Position numbers and translations under genes: made by a program | Notes under the pieces: model-generated | Seen by the model: only the letters and a program-made list of their open reading frames with translations | Told to the model about the DNA's origin: nothing | The model's database searches: none | Source of the DNA: Streptacidiphilus anmyonensis | GTDB taxonomy: Bacteria; Actinomycetota; Actinomycetes; Streptomycetales; Streptomycetaceae | DNA: 64,000 bases | NCBI RefSeq assembly: GCF_000787855.1 | Contig: NZ_BBPQ01000031.1 | Location: forward strand, 15,244-79,243 | Direction of reading: 5' to 3' | Shown here: positions 35,356-43,920 of the stretch, piece by piece | Layout of the letters: each line of letters opens with the position of its first letter | Position numbering within the stretch: the stretch's first letter is position 1

Positions 35356-35616
35356 CTAGCGGTTGCACACCTCGTGCGCGGGGACCCAGGTCCGGGCCCA
35401 GTAGCCCGGGTGCACCCTGCCGTGGCGGTCACGGTAGGCCGGGTGCCAGGTGCGCTCCCACTGCCCCCTCACCTCGTGGCAGCGCTGGTGGTGGTCCCCC
35501 GGCCCCGGGTGCGGCGCCGCGGAGGCGGTGCCCACCGCCGCGAGCACCGCTCCCCCGGCCAGCGCAAGCGCCGCCGACCCGAGCGCCACAACCTTCGTCA
35601 CACGTCCACCGAACAT
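35356..35616 (-). CDS. small secreted protein
   Basis: The protein has 86 residues. The signal peptide starts MFGGRVTKVVALGSAAL and ends near GTASAA. A mature peptide of about 50 residues follows, rich in His, Trp and Tyr with two Cys (HHQRCHEV and HEVCNR). The Cys pair may form a disulfide. I do not recognise the family; His clusters suggest possible metal binding. It is followed by a T-run terminator. Confidence 0.7.
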   Translation of the reverse strand: MFGGRVTKVVALGSAALALAGGAVLAAVGTASAAPHPGPGDHHQRCHEVRGQWERTWHPAYRDRHGRVHPGYWARTWVPAHEVCNR

Positions 35617-35891
35617 GGCTGAGCCCCTCTCAACTGTGCTTTCCTCCCGGCTCCCTGGTGCTTCGGCCGGGCAGTGACAAGACTCCCCCGCCGACTGCGC
35701 ATTGATCCCGGAACACCCCACACCGTGACAGAACCAGGAAAAACCCTAGATCGCACCGAAATGATCATTAAACCGGAAACTCGGACAAACGGGTTCCGGG
35801 TCGTGTCCGCGGCGCGCCGCAGGTTCGGCGCACGCCTGGCCAGCCTCGACGGGAGAATCGACCGGAACGGGACTTGGCCGAAGGGAAACCG

Positions 35892-37559
35892 ATGGGGAAT
35901 CAGGCGAGTCAGCAGCAGGGGCCTTCGTCGTGGGCGCCGATGGCGCTGCCGGCCTTCCGCCTGCTGTGGCTGGCGCAGATGGTCTCGAACATCGGCACCT
36001 GGATGCAGACGGTGGGCGCCCAGTGGATGCTCGTCCACCAGCCCCACGCGGCGCTCCTGACGTCCGCGGTGCAGGCGGCCAGCCTGCTGCCGGTGCTGTT
36101 CGTGTCCCTGCCGGCCGGCGTGCTCGCGGACCTGCTGGACCGCCGGCTCATCCTGCTGGCGCTGTCGACGGTCATGGCCGTGCTCGCGGGCGCGCTCGCG
36201 GGTCTGACGGGGGCGGGGCTGGCCACACCCACGGTCCTGCTGATCATCACCTTCCTGATGGGATGCGGTCAGGCCCTGACGAACCCCGCCTGGCAGGCGA
36301 TCCAGCCGGAGCTGGTCCCCCGCGAGCTGCTCCCCCAGGCCGCCGCCCTCAACAGCCTCAACGTCAACGTCGCCCGCGCGGTCGGCCCCGCCCTGGCCGG
36401 GCTCCTCGTGGCGGTCACCGGACCCGCCGTGGTGTTCACGGTGAACGCCGTCAGCTTCGTCGTCGTCGCCGTGGCGGTCTACGCCTGGCACCGGCCCGTC
36501 CAGAAGTCCGCCCGCGCCGGCGGCGAGGCGCCGGTGCCCGCGCTCCAGGCCGGGGTCCGCTACGTGCGCCACGCCCCGGGCGTGCGGCGGATCCTGGTCC
36601 GGTCCGCGCTGTTCGTGCTGCCCGCCTCCGCGCTGTGGGCCCTGCTGCCGGTGACCGCCGGGCACAACCTGCACCTCGGCTCGGGTGGCTACGGCCTGCT
36701 CCTGGGCGCCCTGGGCCTCGGCGCCATCGCGGGCGCCCTGACGATCAAACAACTGCGGGCCGCCGTGCCCGAGAACCTCCTGCTCGCCCTGGGCGGCGTC
36801 GTGTTCGCGGGCGGCACCGTCGCCAGCGCGACCCTGCACAGCCTCGCCGCGCTCACGGTCGTCCTGCTGCCCACCGGCGCGGCCTGGCTGGTCAACCTGT
36901 CGACCTTCAACACCGAGATGCAGCTGCGGCTGCCCGCATGGGTGCGGGCCCGCGGGCTCGCCGTCTACCTCGTCGTCTTCATGGGCGGCCAGGGCATCGG
37001 CTCGCTGCTGTGGGGCGCCGTGGCCGGCGCCGCCGGACTCACCCAGGCCCTGCTCGCCGCCGCCGCGCTGCTGGTGGCCACCACCGCCACCCTGCTGTGG
37101 TGGCCGATCATCCGGACCTCGACGCCGCTCGACCGCACGACCGTGTCCACCTGGCCCGAGCCGGCGCTGATGCTGGACTCGGTGCCGGACGACATGCCGG
37201 TGCTGGTCCTGGTGGACTACACCGTGGCCGCCGACGACGTCGACGCCTTCGTCGCCGCGATGCGCCCGGTCGAGCAGTCCCGCAGGCGCACCGGCGCGGT
37301 GCGGTGGGAGCTGTACCGCGACAGCGCGGATCCCGAGCACTTCACCGAGGTCTTCCAGGTCGCCTCCTGGTCCGAGCACCTGCTCCAGCACTCGGCCCGC
37401 ACCACCGGCTTCGACCAGCGGCTCCTCGACGACGCGCGCTCCCTCACCCAGGGCCGGCCCCGGGTCCGCCACCTCCTCCCCACGGCGAGCCGCCCCACCG
37501 GCGACGGCACCGGGCCCGGCGGCAGCGCCGGCACCGGCGACGAGGTTCCACAAGGCTGA
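35892..37559 (+). CDS. MFS exporter (MFS_3 type) with C-terminal cytoplasmic domain
   Basis: The protein has 555 residues. About 10 to 12 membrane segments form an enterobactin-exporter-like major facilitator domain (FRLLWLAQMVSNIGTWMQTV, and LADLLDRRLILL in the 2-3 loop). The last roughly 140 residues form a soluble domain (LVLVDYTVAADDVDAFVAAMRP) typical of this family and similar to ABM-type dimeric folds. It probably exports a small molecule. The ATG at 35892 has AAGGG five bases upstream. Confidence 0.9.
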   Translation: MGNQASQQQGPSSWAPMALPAFRLLWLAQMVSNIGTWMQTVGAQWMLVHQPHAALLTSAVQAASLLPVLFVSLPAGVLADLLDRRLILLALSTVMAVLAGALAGLTGAGLATPTVLLIITFLMGCGQALTNPAWQAIQPELVPRELLPQAAALNSLNVNVARAVGPALAGLLVAVTGPAVVFTVNAVSFVVVAVAVYAWHRPVQKSARAGGEAPVPALQAGVRYVRHAPGVRRILVRSALFVLPASALWALLPVTAGHNLHLGSGGYGLLLGALGLGAIAGALTIKQLRAAVPENLLLALGGVVFAGGTVASATLHSLAALTVVLLPTGAAWLVNLSTFNTEMQLRLPAWVRARGLAVYLVVFMGGQGIGSLLWGAVAGAAGLTQALLAAAALLVATTATLLWWPIIRTSTPLDRTTVSTWPEPALMLDSVPDDMPVLVLVDYTVAADDVDAFVAAMRPVEQSRRRTGAVRWELYRDSADPEHFTEVFQVASWSEHLLQHSARTTGFDQRLLDDARSLTQGRPRVRHLLPTASRPTGDGTGPGGSAGTGDEVPQG

Positions 37560-37654
37560 GCGGCTCCCGGGCACGCCCGTGGACGGGTGGACCCGGGCTC
37601 GCAGGAGTCCCCCGATCGGTCACGCCTCGGTGCACGCCCGGTGCACGCCCCGGC

Positions 37655-39628
37655 TCAGGCGTGCAGCCAGCGGTCGAACCAGGCCCGGATGCGCCGCAGG
37701 GCGTCGAGTTGGTGCGCGCGCTCGTTGAGCCCGTGGCCCTCACGGGGGTAGACGACGAACTCGTGCTCGACCCCGAAGTGGCGCAGGGCACGATGGAAGT
37801 GGATCGCCTGACCGAGCGGGACGTTGGTGTCCTCCTCGCCGTGCAGGATCAGCACCGGGGTGCGGATCCTGGAGGCGTAGGAGATCGGGCTGTGCCGGTC
37901 GTGGACGTGTGGTCCCGGGCCGTCCCAGCCGCTGCTGCCGCCGAGCGCGGCGTCGAGGATCCCCCAGTCGCCGGTCCCGGCCTGCATGCCCCAGTCGCTG
38001 ATGCCCGCGCCCATCATGGCGGCCTTGAACCGGTCCGTGCGGCCGATCGCCCAGGCCGCCATGAAGCCCCCGTGGCTCCAGCCGGAGATCCCCAGCCGCT
38101 CGGGGTCGGCGACACCCTGGGCCACCAGCAGGTCGATGCCGCTGAGGATGTCGGTCCACTCGTCGCCGCCGACCGCGCCCACGGCCATGGCGGCGAAGGC
38201 GTGGCCGTGGCCCGAGCCGCCACGGGGGTTGGGCAGGAAGACCGCGTACCCGGCGGTCGCCAGCCACTGGCCGCAGTCGACCGCGTTGAGGGCGAACTCG
38301 TCGGTGTGGCGGAAGTAGGGGCCGCCGTGGACCAGGGTGACCAGCGGGAACGGACCCTCCTCCCGGGTCCGGCCGGCCGGCAGGATCAGCAGGCCGTCCA
38401 ACTGGAGCCCGTCGGACGCCTGGTAGCCGAGGCGCTCCTGGACACCCCAGCGGATCCCGCGCAGTTCCGGCCTGGTGTCGCTGAGCCGGACCAGTGGCCC
38501 GCCGGTGGGTCCCGCGTGGACGTTCCTCGGCTCGTACGCCGTGCTCGCCAGCAGGGCGACGGTCTGTCCGGCGCGGCTCGCGGTGAGCCCGGCGAGCATG
38601 CCGGGGGCGCAGGACACCTGCTGGAACCGCAGGGACTCCGGGTGGAGCCGGTACAGCGCGGTGTCCAGTCCGTCGGCGAACAGCGCGAGCGGGGGCCCGT
38701 CGGCGACCTGCGCCAGCTCGGCCGGGCTGACGGACATGCCGGCGGTGAGGTTGCGGTGTTCGACGGCCGGACCGGCCGACGGCGGGACGGTGTCGACCAC
38801 GGCGAGCTCGCCGATCAGGTCCCCGGGGGTCACGGCCAGGTGGGCCAGGTGCCAGACGCCGTCGTGCTGCCACCAGACGGGGGACTGCGCCTCCGCTCCG
38901 ACCGGGCCCAGATCCTGGACGGCCGCCGTTCCCGGGTCGACCAGATGCAGCTCCGCCGTCAGGACGCCCGGGTCGAGCTCAGGGGTGGACCAGCTGAGCA
39001 CCGCCAGCGGGCTGCCGTCCGGACGCGGGACCAAGTCGACCACGTGCCGGTCACCGAGGCCGTCCACGGTGCGCAGCGCGCCGGTCTCCACGTCGAGCAG
39101 GCGCAGCCGGGTGACGGGGAGGTGCCGGCCCCAGACCTTGGCGTCGTCGCGTTCGGCTTCCCGGCGTTCGTCCTCGGCGGTGGGCTCGTCCTCCGCGAGC
39201 AGGGCGACGGTGCGGCCGTCGAACAGCGGGCAGTGGTCGGACACGCCGACGCGCCACCTGGTCAGGGCTTCGGCCTTGGCGATGTCCTCGCTGCCGTCGA
39301 GACGGATCCGCTGGAGTTGGGGGGTGCCCGGCTCCTCTCGGTCGGAGGTGAAGTAGAGGGAGGCCGAGTCCGGCGCCCACTTCGGGGCGAGGTCGCGGGC
39401 CGTGCCGTCGGTCAGCCTGCGCGGGGAGGTGCTGCCGTCGGCGGCGGCGACCCAGAGGGAGCCGTGCGGACGCCCGTCCTTTCCGCCGTTCGCGACCACT
39501 CCGTAGGCCACCAGGCGGCCGTCCGGCGAGACGGCCGGCGCCGCGGCGACGGCGACGTCCACCACCAGTTCGGCGGTGAGCGGGACGTCGGTCGGTTCGG
39601 GAGTCGGCTGCGGTCCGGGGTGCGGCAT
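37655..39628 (-). CDS. S9 family peptidase (prolyl oligopeptidase/DPP type)
   Basis: The protein has 657 residues. An N-terminal beta-propeller (about 30-390) is followed by an alpha/beta-hydrolase domain. The catalytic Ser is in GWSHGG, Asp in HGEEDTNV and His in PREGHG. There is no signal peptide, so it acts inside the cell on small peptides. The start at ATG 39628 has AAAGG upstream. It does not share an operon with the neighbours. Confidence 0.93.
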   Translation of the reverse strand: MPHPGPQPTPEPTDVPLTAELVVDVAVAAAPAVSPDGRLVAYGVVANGGKDGRPHGSLWVAAADGSTSPRRLTDGTARDLAPKWAPDSASLYFTSDREEPGTPQLQRIRLDGSEDIAKAEALTRWRVGVSDHCPLFDGRTVALLAEDEPTAEDERREAERDDAKVWGRHLPVTRLRLLDVETGALRTVDGLGDRHVVDLVPRPDGSPLAVLSWSTPELDPGVLTAELHLVDPGTAAVQDLGPVGAEAQSPVWWQHDGVWHLAHLAVTPGDLIGELAVVDTVPPSAGPAVEHRNLTAGMSVSPAELAQVADGPPLALFADGLDTALYRLHPESLRFQQVSCAPGMLAGLTASRAGQTVALLASTAYEPRNVHAGPTGGPLVRLSDTRPELRGIRWGVQERLGYQASDGLQLDGLLILPAGRTREEGPFPLVTLVHGGPYFRHTDEFALNAVDCGQWLATAGYAVFLPNPRGGSGHGHAFAAMAVGAVGGDEWTDILSGIDLLVAQGVADPERLGISGWSHGGFMAAWAIGRTDRFKAAMMGAGISDWGMQAGTGDWGILDAALGGSSGWDGPGPHVHDRHSPISYASRIRTPVLILHGEEDTNVPLGQAIHFHRALRHFGVEHEFVVYPREGHGLNERAHQLDALRRIRAWFDRWLHA

Positions 39629-39773
39629 GCGGGCTGCCTTTCGCTCGTCAGTACGGCAAGCGGACATCCTGTCGCACCATCAGGTCGGCGTCAGCCGGAT
39701 TCCGGGAAACAGGCCGCATGCGAACCTGACCCGGACGCCCCGCGTCCATCGATCACGACTCGGGACGCACGCC

Positions 39774-40520
39774 CTACGCGGTCGGCCCCGGCTGGTCCGG
39801 CGGGTCGAGGAGGTGGGGGCCGTTGTTGCGGACGTTGTTGACGGCCAGGGAGACCTGGCGGACGCCGAGGTGGCCGGCGGCGGGCTCGGTGAGCAGGGCG
39901 CGCAGTTCGTCCGGGTCCTGGTGGGCGGGGTCGAGCCAGGCCTCGAAGTCGGCGGGGGCGATGGCGAGCGGCATGCGCGGGTGCACCCGGCCGGCGGCGT
40001 CGGTGGCCTCGGTCGTGATGATCGTGCAGGTCGCCCACCAGGCCAGCGGGTCGTCATCGTCCCGGGACTTGTCCCGCCACCACTCGTACAGGCCCGCCAT
40101 CGCCATCGGCGCGCCGTCCTCCGGTGCGACGTACCACGGCTGCTTGTACGTCTTGCGGTCGGCGGTCGCGGGCACCGCGGTCCACTCGTAGTAGCCGTCG
40201 GCGGGCAGCAGGCAGCGCCGCTTGGCGAAGGCCCGGCGGTAGGCGGGCTTCTCGTGGACGGTCTCCAGCCGCGCGTTGATCATCCGGGACCCGACCGTCA
40301 GGTCCTTCGCCCAGGACGGGACCAGCCCCCACCGCAGCGCCCGCAGCTCGCGCCCCAGTTCACCGGTCTCCCGGTCGGCCCGCTCCAGCACCGCCCAGAC
40401 GTCGTCGGTGGGCGCGACGTTCCACGACGGAGCCAGCGCCTCGGTCGGGTTCCACCGGTCGACCTGGAACGCCTCGACCAGGTCCTCGGGCTTTCGGGAC
40501 GATGCATAGCGACCGCACAT
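39774..40520 (-). CDS. SRAP/HMCES abasic-site processing protein
   Basis: The protein has 248 residues. The start at MCGRYAS places the catalytic Cys at position 2, which is essential in this family. The conserved Asn (MINARLET), Glu (DGYYEW) and His (HPRMPLAI) are present. It should form a thiazolidine cross-link to abasic sites in single-stranded DNA and shield them. The upstream open frame to 40625 is not used, because Cys must be residue 2. A VOC gene is divergent. Confidence 0.93.
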   Translation of the reverse strand: MCGRYASSRKPEDLVEAFQVDRWNPTEALAPSWNVAPTDDVWAVLERADRETGELGRELRALRWGLVPSWAKDLTVGSRMINARLETVHEKPAYRRAFAKRRCLLPADGYYEWTAVPATADRKTYKQPWYVAPEDGAPMAMAGLYEWWRDKSRDDDDPLAWWATCTIITTEATDAAGRVHPRMPLAIAPADFEAWLDPAHQDPDELRALLTEPAAGHLGVRQVSLAVNNVRNNGPHLLDPPDQPGPTA

Positions 40521-40623
40521 ACCGCCAGCTTGCCACGCCCCGCGCCCCGGCCGGCAGCACGCCCCGCGTCGGACCGCGCAACGGCCGTGGACCGTGACGG
40601 AGCCCCGTGAGATGCTGCCCGTC

Positions 40624-41001
40624 ATGATCGCGAAGCTTCAGTGTGTCGTCCTGGACTGTGCCGATGTCGCTCAGCTGTCCCGGTTCTACCAGTCGCTTCT
40701 CGGTGGCGAGGTGAACCGGCCCGATCCACGGTGGTCGCTCGGCGCGCACTGGGCGACCCTCCACAGCGGCAACGGGTTCGTGCTCGCGTTCCAGCGCGTG
40801 GAGGACCACCGGCCGCCTCAGTGGCCGAGCCCCGACCGCCCCCAGCAGTTCCACCTCGACCTCGGGGTCGAGGATCTGGACCAGGCTCAGGAGGACGTCC
40901 TCGCGCGGGGCGCCACCCTGCTCGACGACGGCGACGGCAAGCGCAGTTGGCGCATCTTCGCCGACCCCGCAGGGCACCCGTTCTGCCTGGTCCGGGACTG
41001 A
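40624..41001 (+). CDS. VOC (Glyoxalase_6-like) protein
   Basis: The protein has 125 residues and one VOC domain, ending in FADPAGHPFCLV. The first residues MIAKLQCVVLDCADVAQLSRFYQ match a common family N terminus, which is why the ATG at 40624 is chosen over the upstream GTG at 40594. Ligand unknown. Confidence 0.82.
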   Translation: MIAKLQCVVLDCADVAQLSRFYQSLLGGEVNRPDPRWSLGAHWATLHSGNGFVLAFQRVEDHRPPQWPSPDRPQQFHLDLGVEDLDQAQEDVLARGATLLDDGDGKRSWRIFADPAGHPFCLVRD

Positions 41002-41046
41002 CCGCAGGCATCGCCGCACCGGCCCCCGACATCCGGCCTCCGGTCT

Positions 41047-41083
41047 GCGGTGTGCTGCGGTGTGCGGTGTGCCGCGGTGTGCG
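41047..41083. repeat. short tandem GCGGTGTGC repeats
   Basis: Four copies of GCGGTGTGC, two overlapping, lie between the VOC gene and the convergent hydrolase gene. Confidence 0.7.
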
Positions 41084-41120
41084 ACCTCCGGCCACCGGCC
41101 TCCGGTCTCGACCGGAGGGA

Positions 41121-41903
41121 TCAGGATCGGCGGTCGGAGTCCCGGGCGGCGGTTCCGGCGGCGCGCGCGAGCAGGCCGGCGGTGAGCGAACCCGCCTCGA
41201 CGGCGTGGTCGGCGGTGCTCGGCAGGCAGCGCTCGCGCTCCGGGACGAACTCGGTCATCACCACGCCCGCGTGATCGGTGGCGACCTCGTGGAGCGACAC
41301 CGGCCAGCCGTGCTCCTCCAGGGCCGTGCGCAGCGCGCGTGAGCGTTCGACGTCCACCACGGGATCGGCGGTGCCGTGCACCAGCCACACCGGCACGGGC
41401 GCCAGCAGGCCGCCGCCCGTGCGGAGGTCGTCGATCGGGACGGTGCCGGTGCTCGGCGCCGCCGATGCGTACGCACCGGCGATGCCCACGACGGCCTGCG
41501 GCCTCCAGTCGCCGAACGCGACGGGGTTCACAGCCACGGCCACCGCGGCCTTGGCGCCGAGCGACCAACCGGCGAGCGCGATCCGCTCGGGGTCCCCGCC
41601 GAGGTCGGTCACGTTCTCCCGGGCGAAGAGGGCCGACTCCTTCAGGTGCGTCCGGCCTCCGTCCGGAGCGTCGGGCCGCCAGTCCGGCACCAGGACGACG
41701 ACGCCCGACTCCGCGACGGCGCGGGCGACCGGCTCGAGGACGTCCCGTTCGTCGGGGCCCCGGCCGTGCCAGAGCAGCACCGCGGGCGCGATCTCCGACG
41801 CGCCCGCGGGCCGGTAGACGTCCATCAGCTGGCCACCGGCCCCGTACCTGTGCGTCGTCTTGACGACTGCCTCTGCGACCACCGCGACACCCCCCGCTCG
41901 CAT
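41121..41903 (-). CDS. alpha/beta hydrolase (dienelactone-hydrolase/esterase-like)
   Basis: The protein has 260 residues. The nucleophile elbow GWSLGA, an acid near GTADPVVD and a His in ATDHAGV make a complete triad. The GRGPDERD turn after the first strand supplies the oxyanion hole. The substrate is unknown. The start is uncertain: ATG at 41903 lacks a clear ribosome site, while GTG at 41882 has a G-rich site six bases upstream. Confidence 0.8.
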   Translation of the reverse strand: MRAGGVAVVAEAVVKTTHRYGAGGQLMDVYRPAGASEIAPAVLLWHGRGPDERDVLEPVARAVAESGVVVLVPDWRPDAPDGGRTHLKESALFARENVTDLGGDPERIALAGWSLGAKAAVAVAVNPVAFGDWRPQAVVGIAGAYASAAPSTGTVPIDDLRTGGGLLAPVPVWLVHGTADPVVDVERSRALRTALEEHGWPVSLHEVATDHAGVVMTEFVPERERCLPSTADHAVEAGSLTAGLLARAAGTAARDSDRRS

Positions 41904-42105
41904 GTTTCGAACCACAGCACGCTATCAACGGCCGCCAGGAAGCAGGACCGGGGCGGCTCACCCGGGCCGCTCGACCAGGAGCCCCGCACCGGCACGGCGG
42001 CGTCTTGCCTTGCTGCCCTGTCGCCACGGCGAGACGGGGACATCGCGACATCGCGACAAGGCGGTGGACCGGCCGGGTTATCGCGGGGCTGGGTCGGACT
42101 GAGCG

Positions 42106-43920
42106 TCAGACCGTGGCCCTGCGGGAGTGCAGCACACTGCCGTCGAGGGGAAGCGGCGCGTGGCCGACGAGGGCGAGGCCGGCGTCGGCGAGCAGGCGTG
42201 CGTAGTGGTCGGCGCGGCGCTCGCGCCCGCCGACGTTGCACATCATGTGGAGGTCCCATGCCGTGGCCAGCGAGGGCGTGCCGTCGGCGGGCAGGACGCG
42301 CTCGACGATGAGCAGGTCGGCGTCCTCGTGCATGGCGCGGGCGCAGTGGCGCAGGATCTCACGGCAGCGCTCGTCGTCCCAGTCGTGCAGGATGCGGGAG
42401 AGGACGTACACGTCCCCGCCTGACGGCACGTCGGCGAAGTCGCCGACCCGGTAGGTGCAGCGTGCGCCGCAGCCGGCCGCGTCGAGCGCGCGGCGCGCGG
42501 CCTCGACGGCGTGCGGGCGTTCCAGCAGGACGCCGCGCAGTCGCGGGTGCGCGGTCAGCAGCCGCGCCAGGAGTTCGCCGTTGCCGCCCGCGACGTCGAC
42601 GACCGTGCGGACCGTGCCTGCGGCGGCGTCGCCGCCGGTGCCCGCGCCGCCGGTGCCTGCGGCGGCGGTGACGACCGGGTGCGTGGCGAGCGGCTCGAAC
42701 AGGCGCGAGCTCGCGGCCATCGACCGGTCGAACAGCTCCGCCAGTTCCGGGTCGCGGGCGAAGTGGTCGAAGTGGTTCTCGCCGTAGACGTGCTCGAAGG
42801 CGACCTCGCCGGTGCGCACGGTGTGTTCCAACGCCCCGAAGGACCGGTAGAACGGCCCCCCGTAGAGCAGGGCGAGCGGCCGCATGGAGCCCACTGCGTC
42901 GGCGCGCAGCAGCGCGCCGAGCGTGGTGAGCCGGAAGCCGTCGCGTCCCTCGGTCACCACGTCCAGCATCGCCAGATAGCGCAGGAGCCGTGCCAGGTGC
43001 TCCGGTTGGGCGCCGACCGCCGCAGCCAGCGTGTCCGCGGGGGTGCCCGTCCCGGTGTCCATGGCGTCGGGCGCCCGCAGCTGGGCGAAGGCGGCCAGGG
43101 CCTGCGTGGTCCAGGCTCCGGTCATCAGGCGCAGGAGCGTTTCAGCGGGCTGCCGCATGCGGTGTTCGTCCAGGTGCGCCGCCAGGACGTCCCGGTGGTC
43201 GCCGGGGGCGTACAGCTCGACGCGTCCGTATCCGGCCTTGGAGTCGGCGGGCGCGGTGAAGTAGAAGACGGTGCCGTCCTCGTGGGGGTTGTAGCCGCCG
43301 CCGTCGGCCGCCGCGCCGTGCCGCGCGAGGATCGCTCGCATGCCGTGCAGCACCAGCGGGTCGGGGCGCTCGACCTCGAAGGCCAGGTGCGCCTCGTGCT
43401 GCCGCACGCGCTCGTGGTCGGCGATCGACGCGAGCACGGAACCGGCCGGCACCGTCAGCGCGAACACCTCCACCGACCGGCGCTCCCCCTGCGGTCCCGG
43501 CACGCCCGGGTGGAGGATGCGGACGTCCAGCTCGGCGGGGCTGCGCCCGTGCCGGGCGGCGAGCCGCTCGCGGACGACCACGCTCGGGCGCGCCTCCGTG
43601 TCCGCGTCCAGTCCGCAGCGGGCCAGTTGCTCGCGCAGCGCGTCCGCCGAGTCGGGGAAGACGAGGACCGCAGCGTGCGAGAAGCGGCAGCGGTCCGCGA
43701 GCGCCCGCTGCTCCAGGGCGTCGACGCCGGGCAGCAGCAGCGCCAGCAGGGCGCTGGTGTCCTGCTCCTTGACGAAGTCGACCGCCGCGCGCAGGCGGGC
43801 CGTGTCGGTCGGGATCGGCGTGGTCATCACGGGGGCGGCCTCGTCTTCGTCGGCTTCGAGAGCGGGAGCGGGGGCAGGAGTGTGGGGGTGGGCGTGGGAG
43901 GTGGTGCGGAGGGTCGTCAT
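42106..43920 (-). CDS. SAM-dependent O-methyltransferase with extra N-terminal domain
   Basis: The protein has 604 residues, against about 340 for a typical small-molecule O-methyltransferase. The C-terminal part is a Methyltransf_2 protein: dimerisation helices, SAM motif VVDVAGGNGELL and ILHDWDDERC with the catalytic His. The first roughly 250 residues form a separate domain I do not recognise, with motifs such as TARLRAAVDFVKEQDT and HEDGTVFYFTAP. The ATG overlaps the stop of the hydroxylase gene (ATGA), so the two are coupled. The pair probably hydroxylates then O-methylates an aromatic compound. Two GTPs-like Thr/Gly/Ala stretches are low complexity. Confidence 0.85.
   Translation of the reverse strand: MTTLRTTSHAHPHTPAPAPALEADEDEAAPVMTTPIPTDTARLRAAVDFVKEQDTSALLALLLPGVDALEQRALADRCRFSHAAVLVFPDSADALREQLARCGLDADTEARPSVVVRERLAARHGRSPAELDVRILHPGVPGPQGERRSVEVFALTVPAGSVLASIADHERVRQHEAHLAFEVERPDPLVLHGMRAILARHGAAADGGGYNPHEDGTVFYFTAPADSKAGYGRVELYAPGDHRDVLAAHLDEHRMRQPAETLLRLMTGAWTTQALAAFAQLRAPDAMDTGTGTPADTLAAAVGAQPEHLARLLRYLAMLDVVTEGRDGFRLTTLGALLRADAVGSMRPLALLYGGPFYRSFGALEHTVRTGEVAFEHVYGENHFDHFARDPELAELFDRSMAASSRLFEPLATHPVVTAAAGTGGAGTGGDAAAGTVRTVVDVAGGNGELLARLLTAHPRLRGVLLERPHAVEAARRALDAAGCGARCTYRVGDFADVPSGGDVYVLSRILHDWDDERCREILRHCARAMHEDADLLIVERVLPADGTPSLATAWDLHMMCNVGGRERRADHYARLLADAGLALVGHAPLPLDGSVLHSRRATV

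Noticed and set aside
41047..41083. GCGGTGTGC repeats as a possible CRISPR-like or attachment site
   Set aside because: Units are too short and contiguous, with no spacers or integrase nearby.
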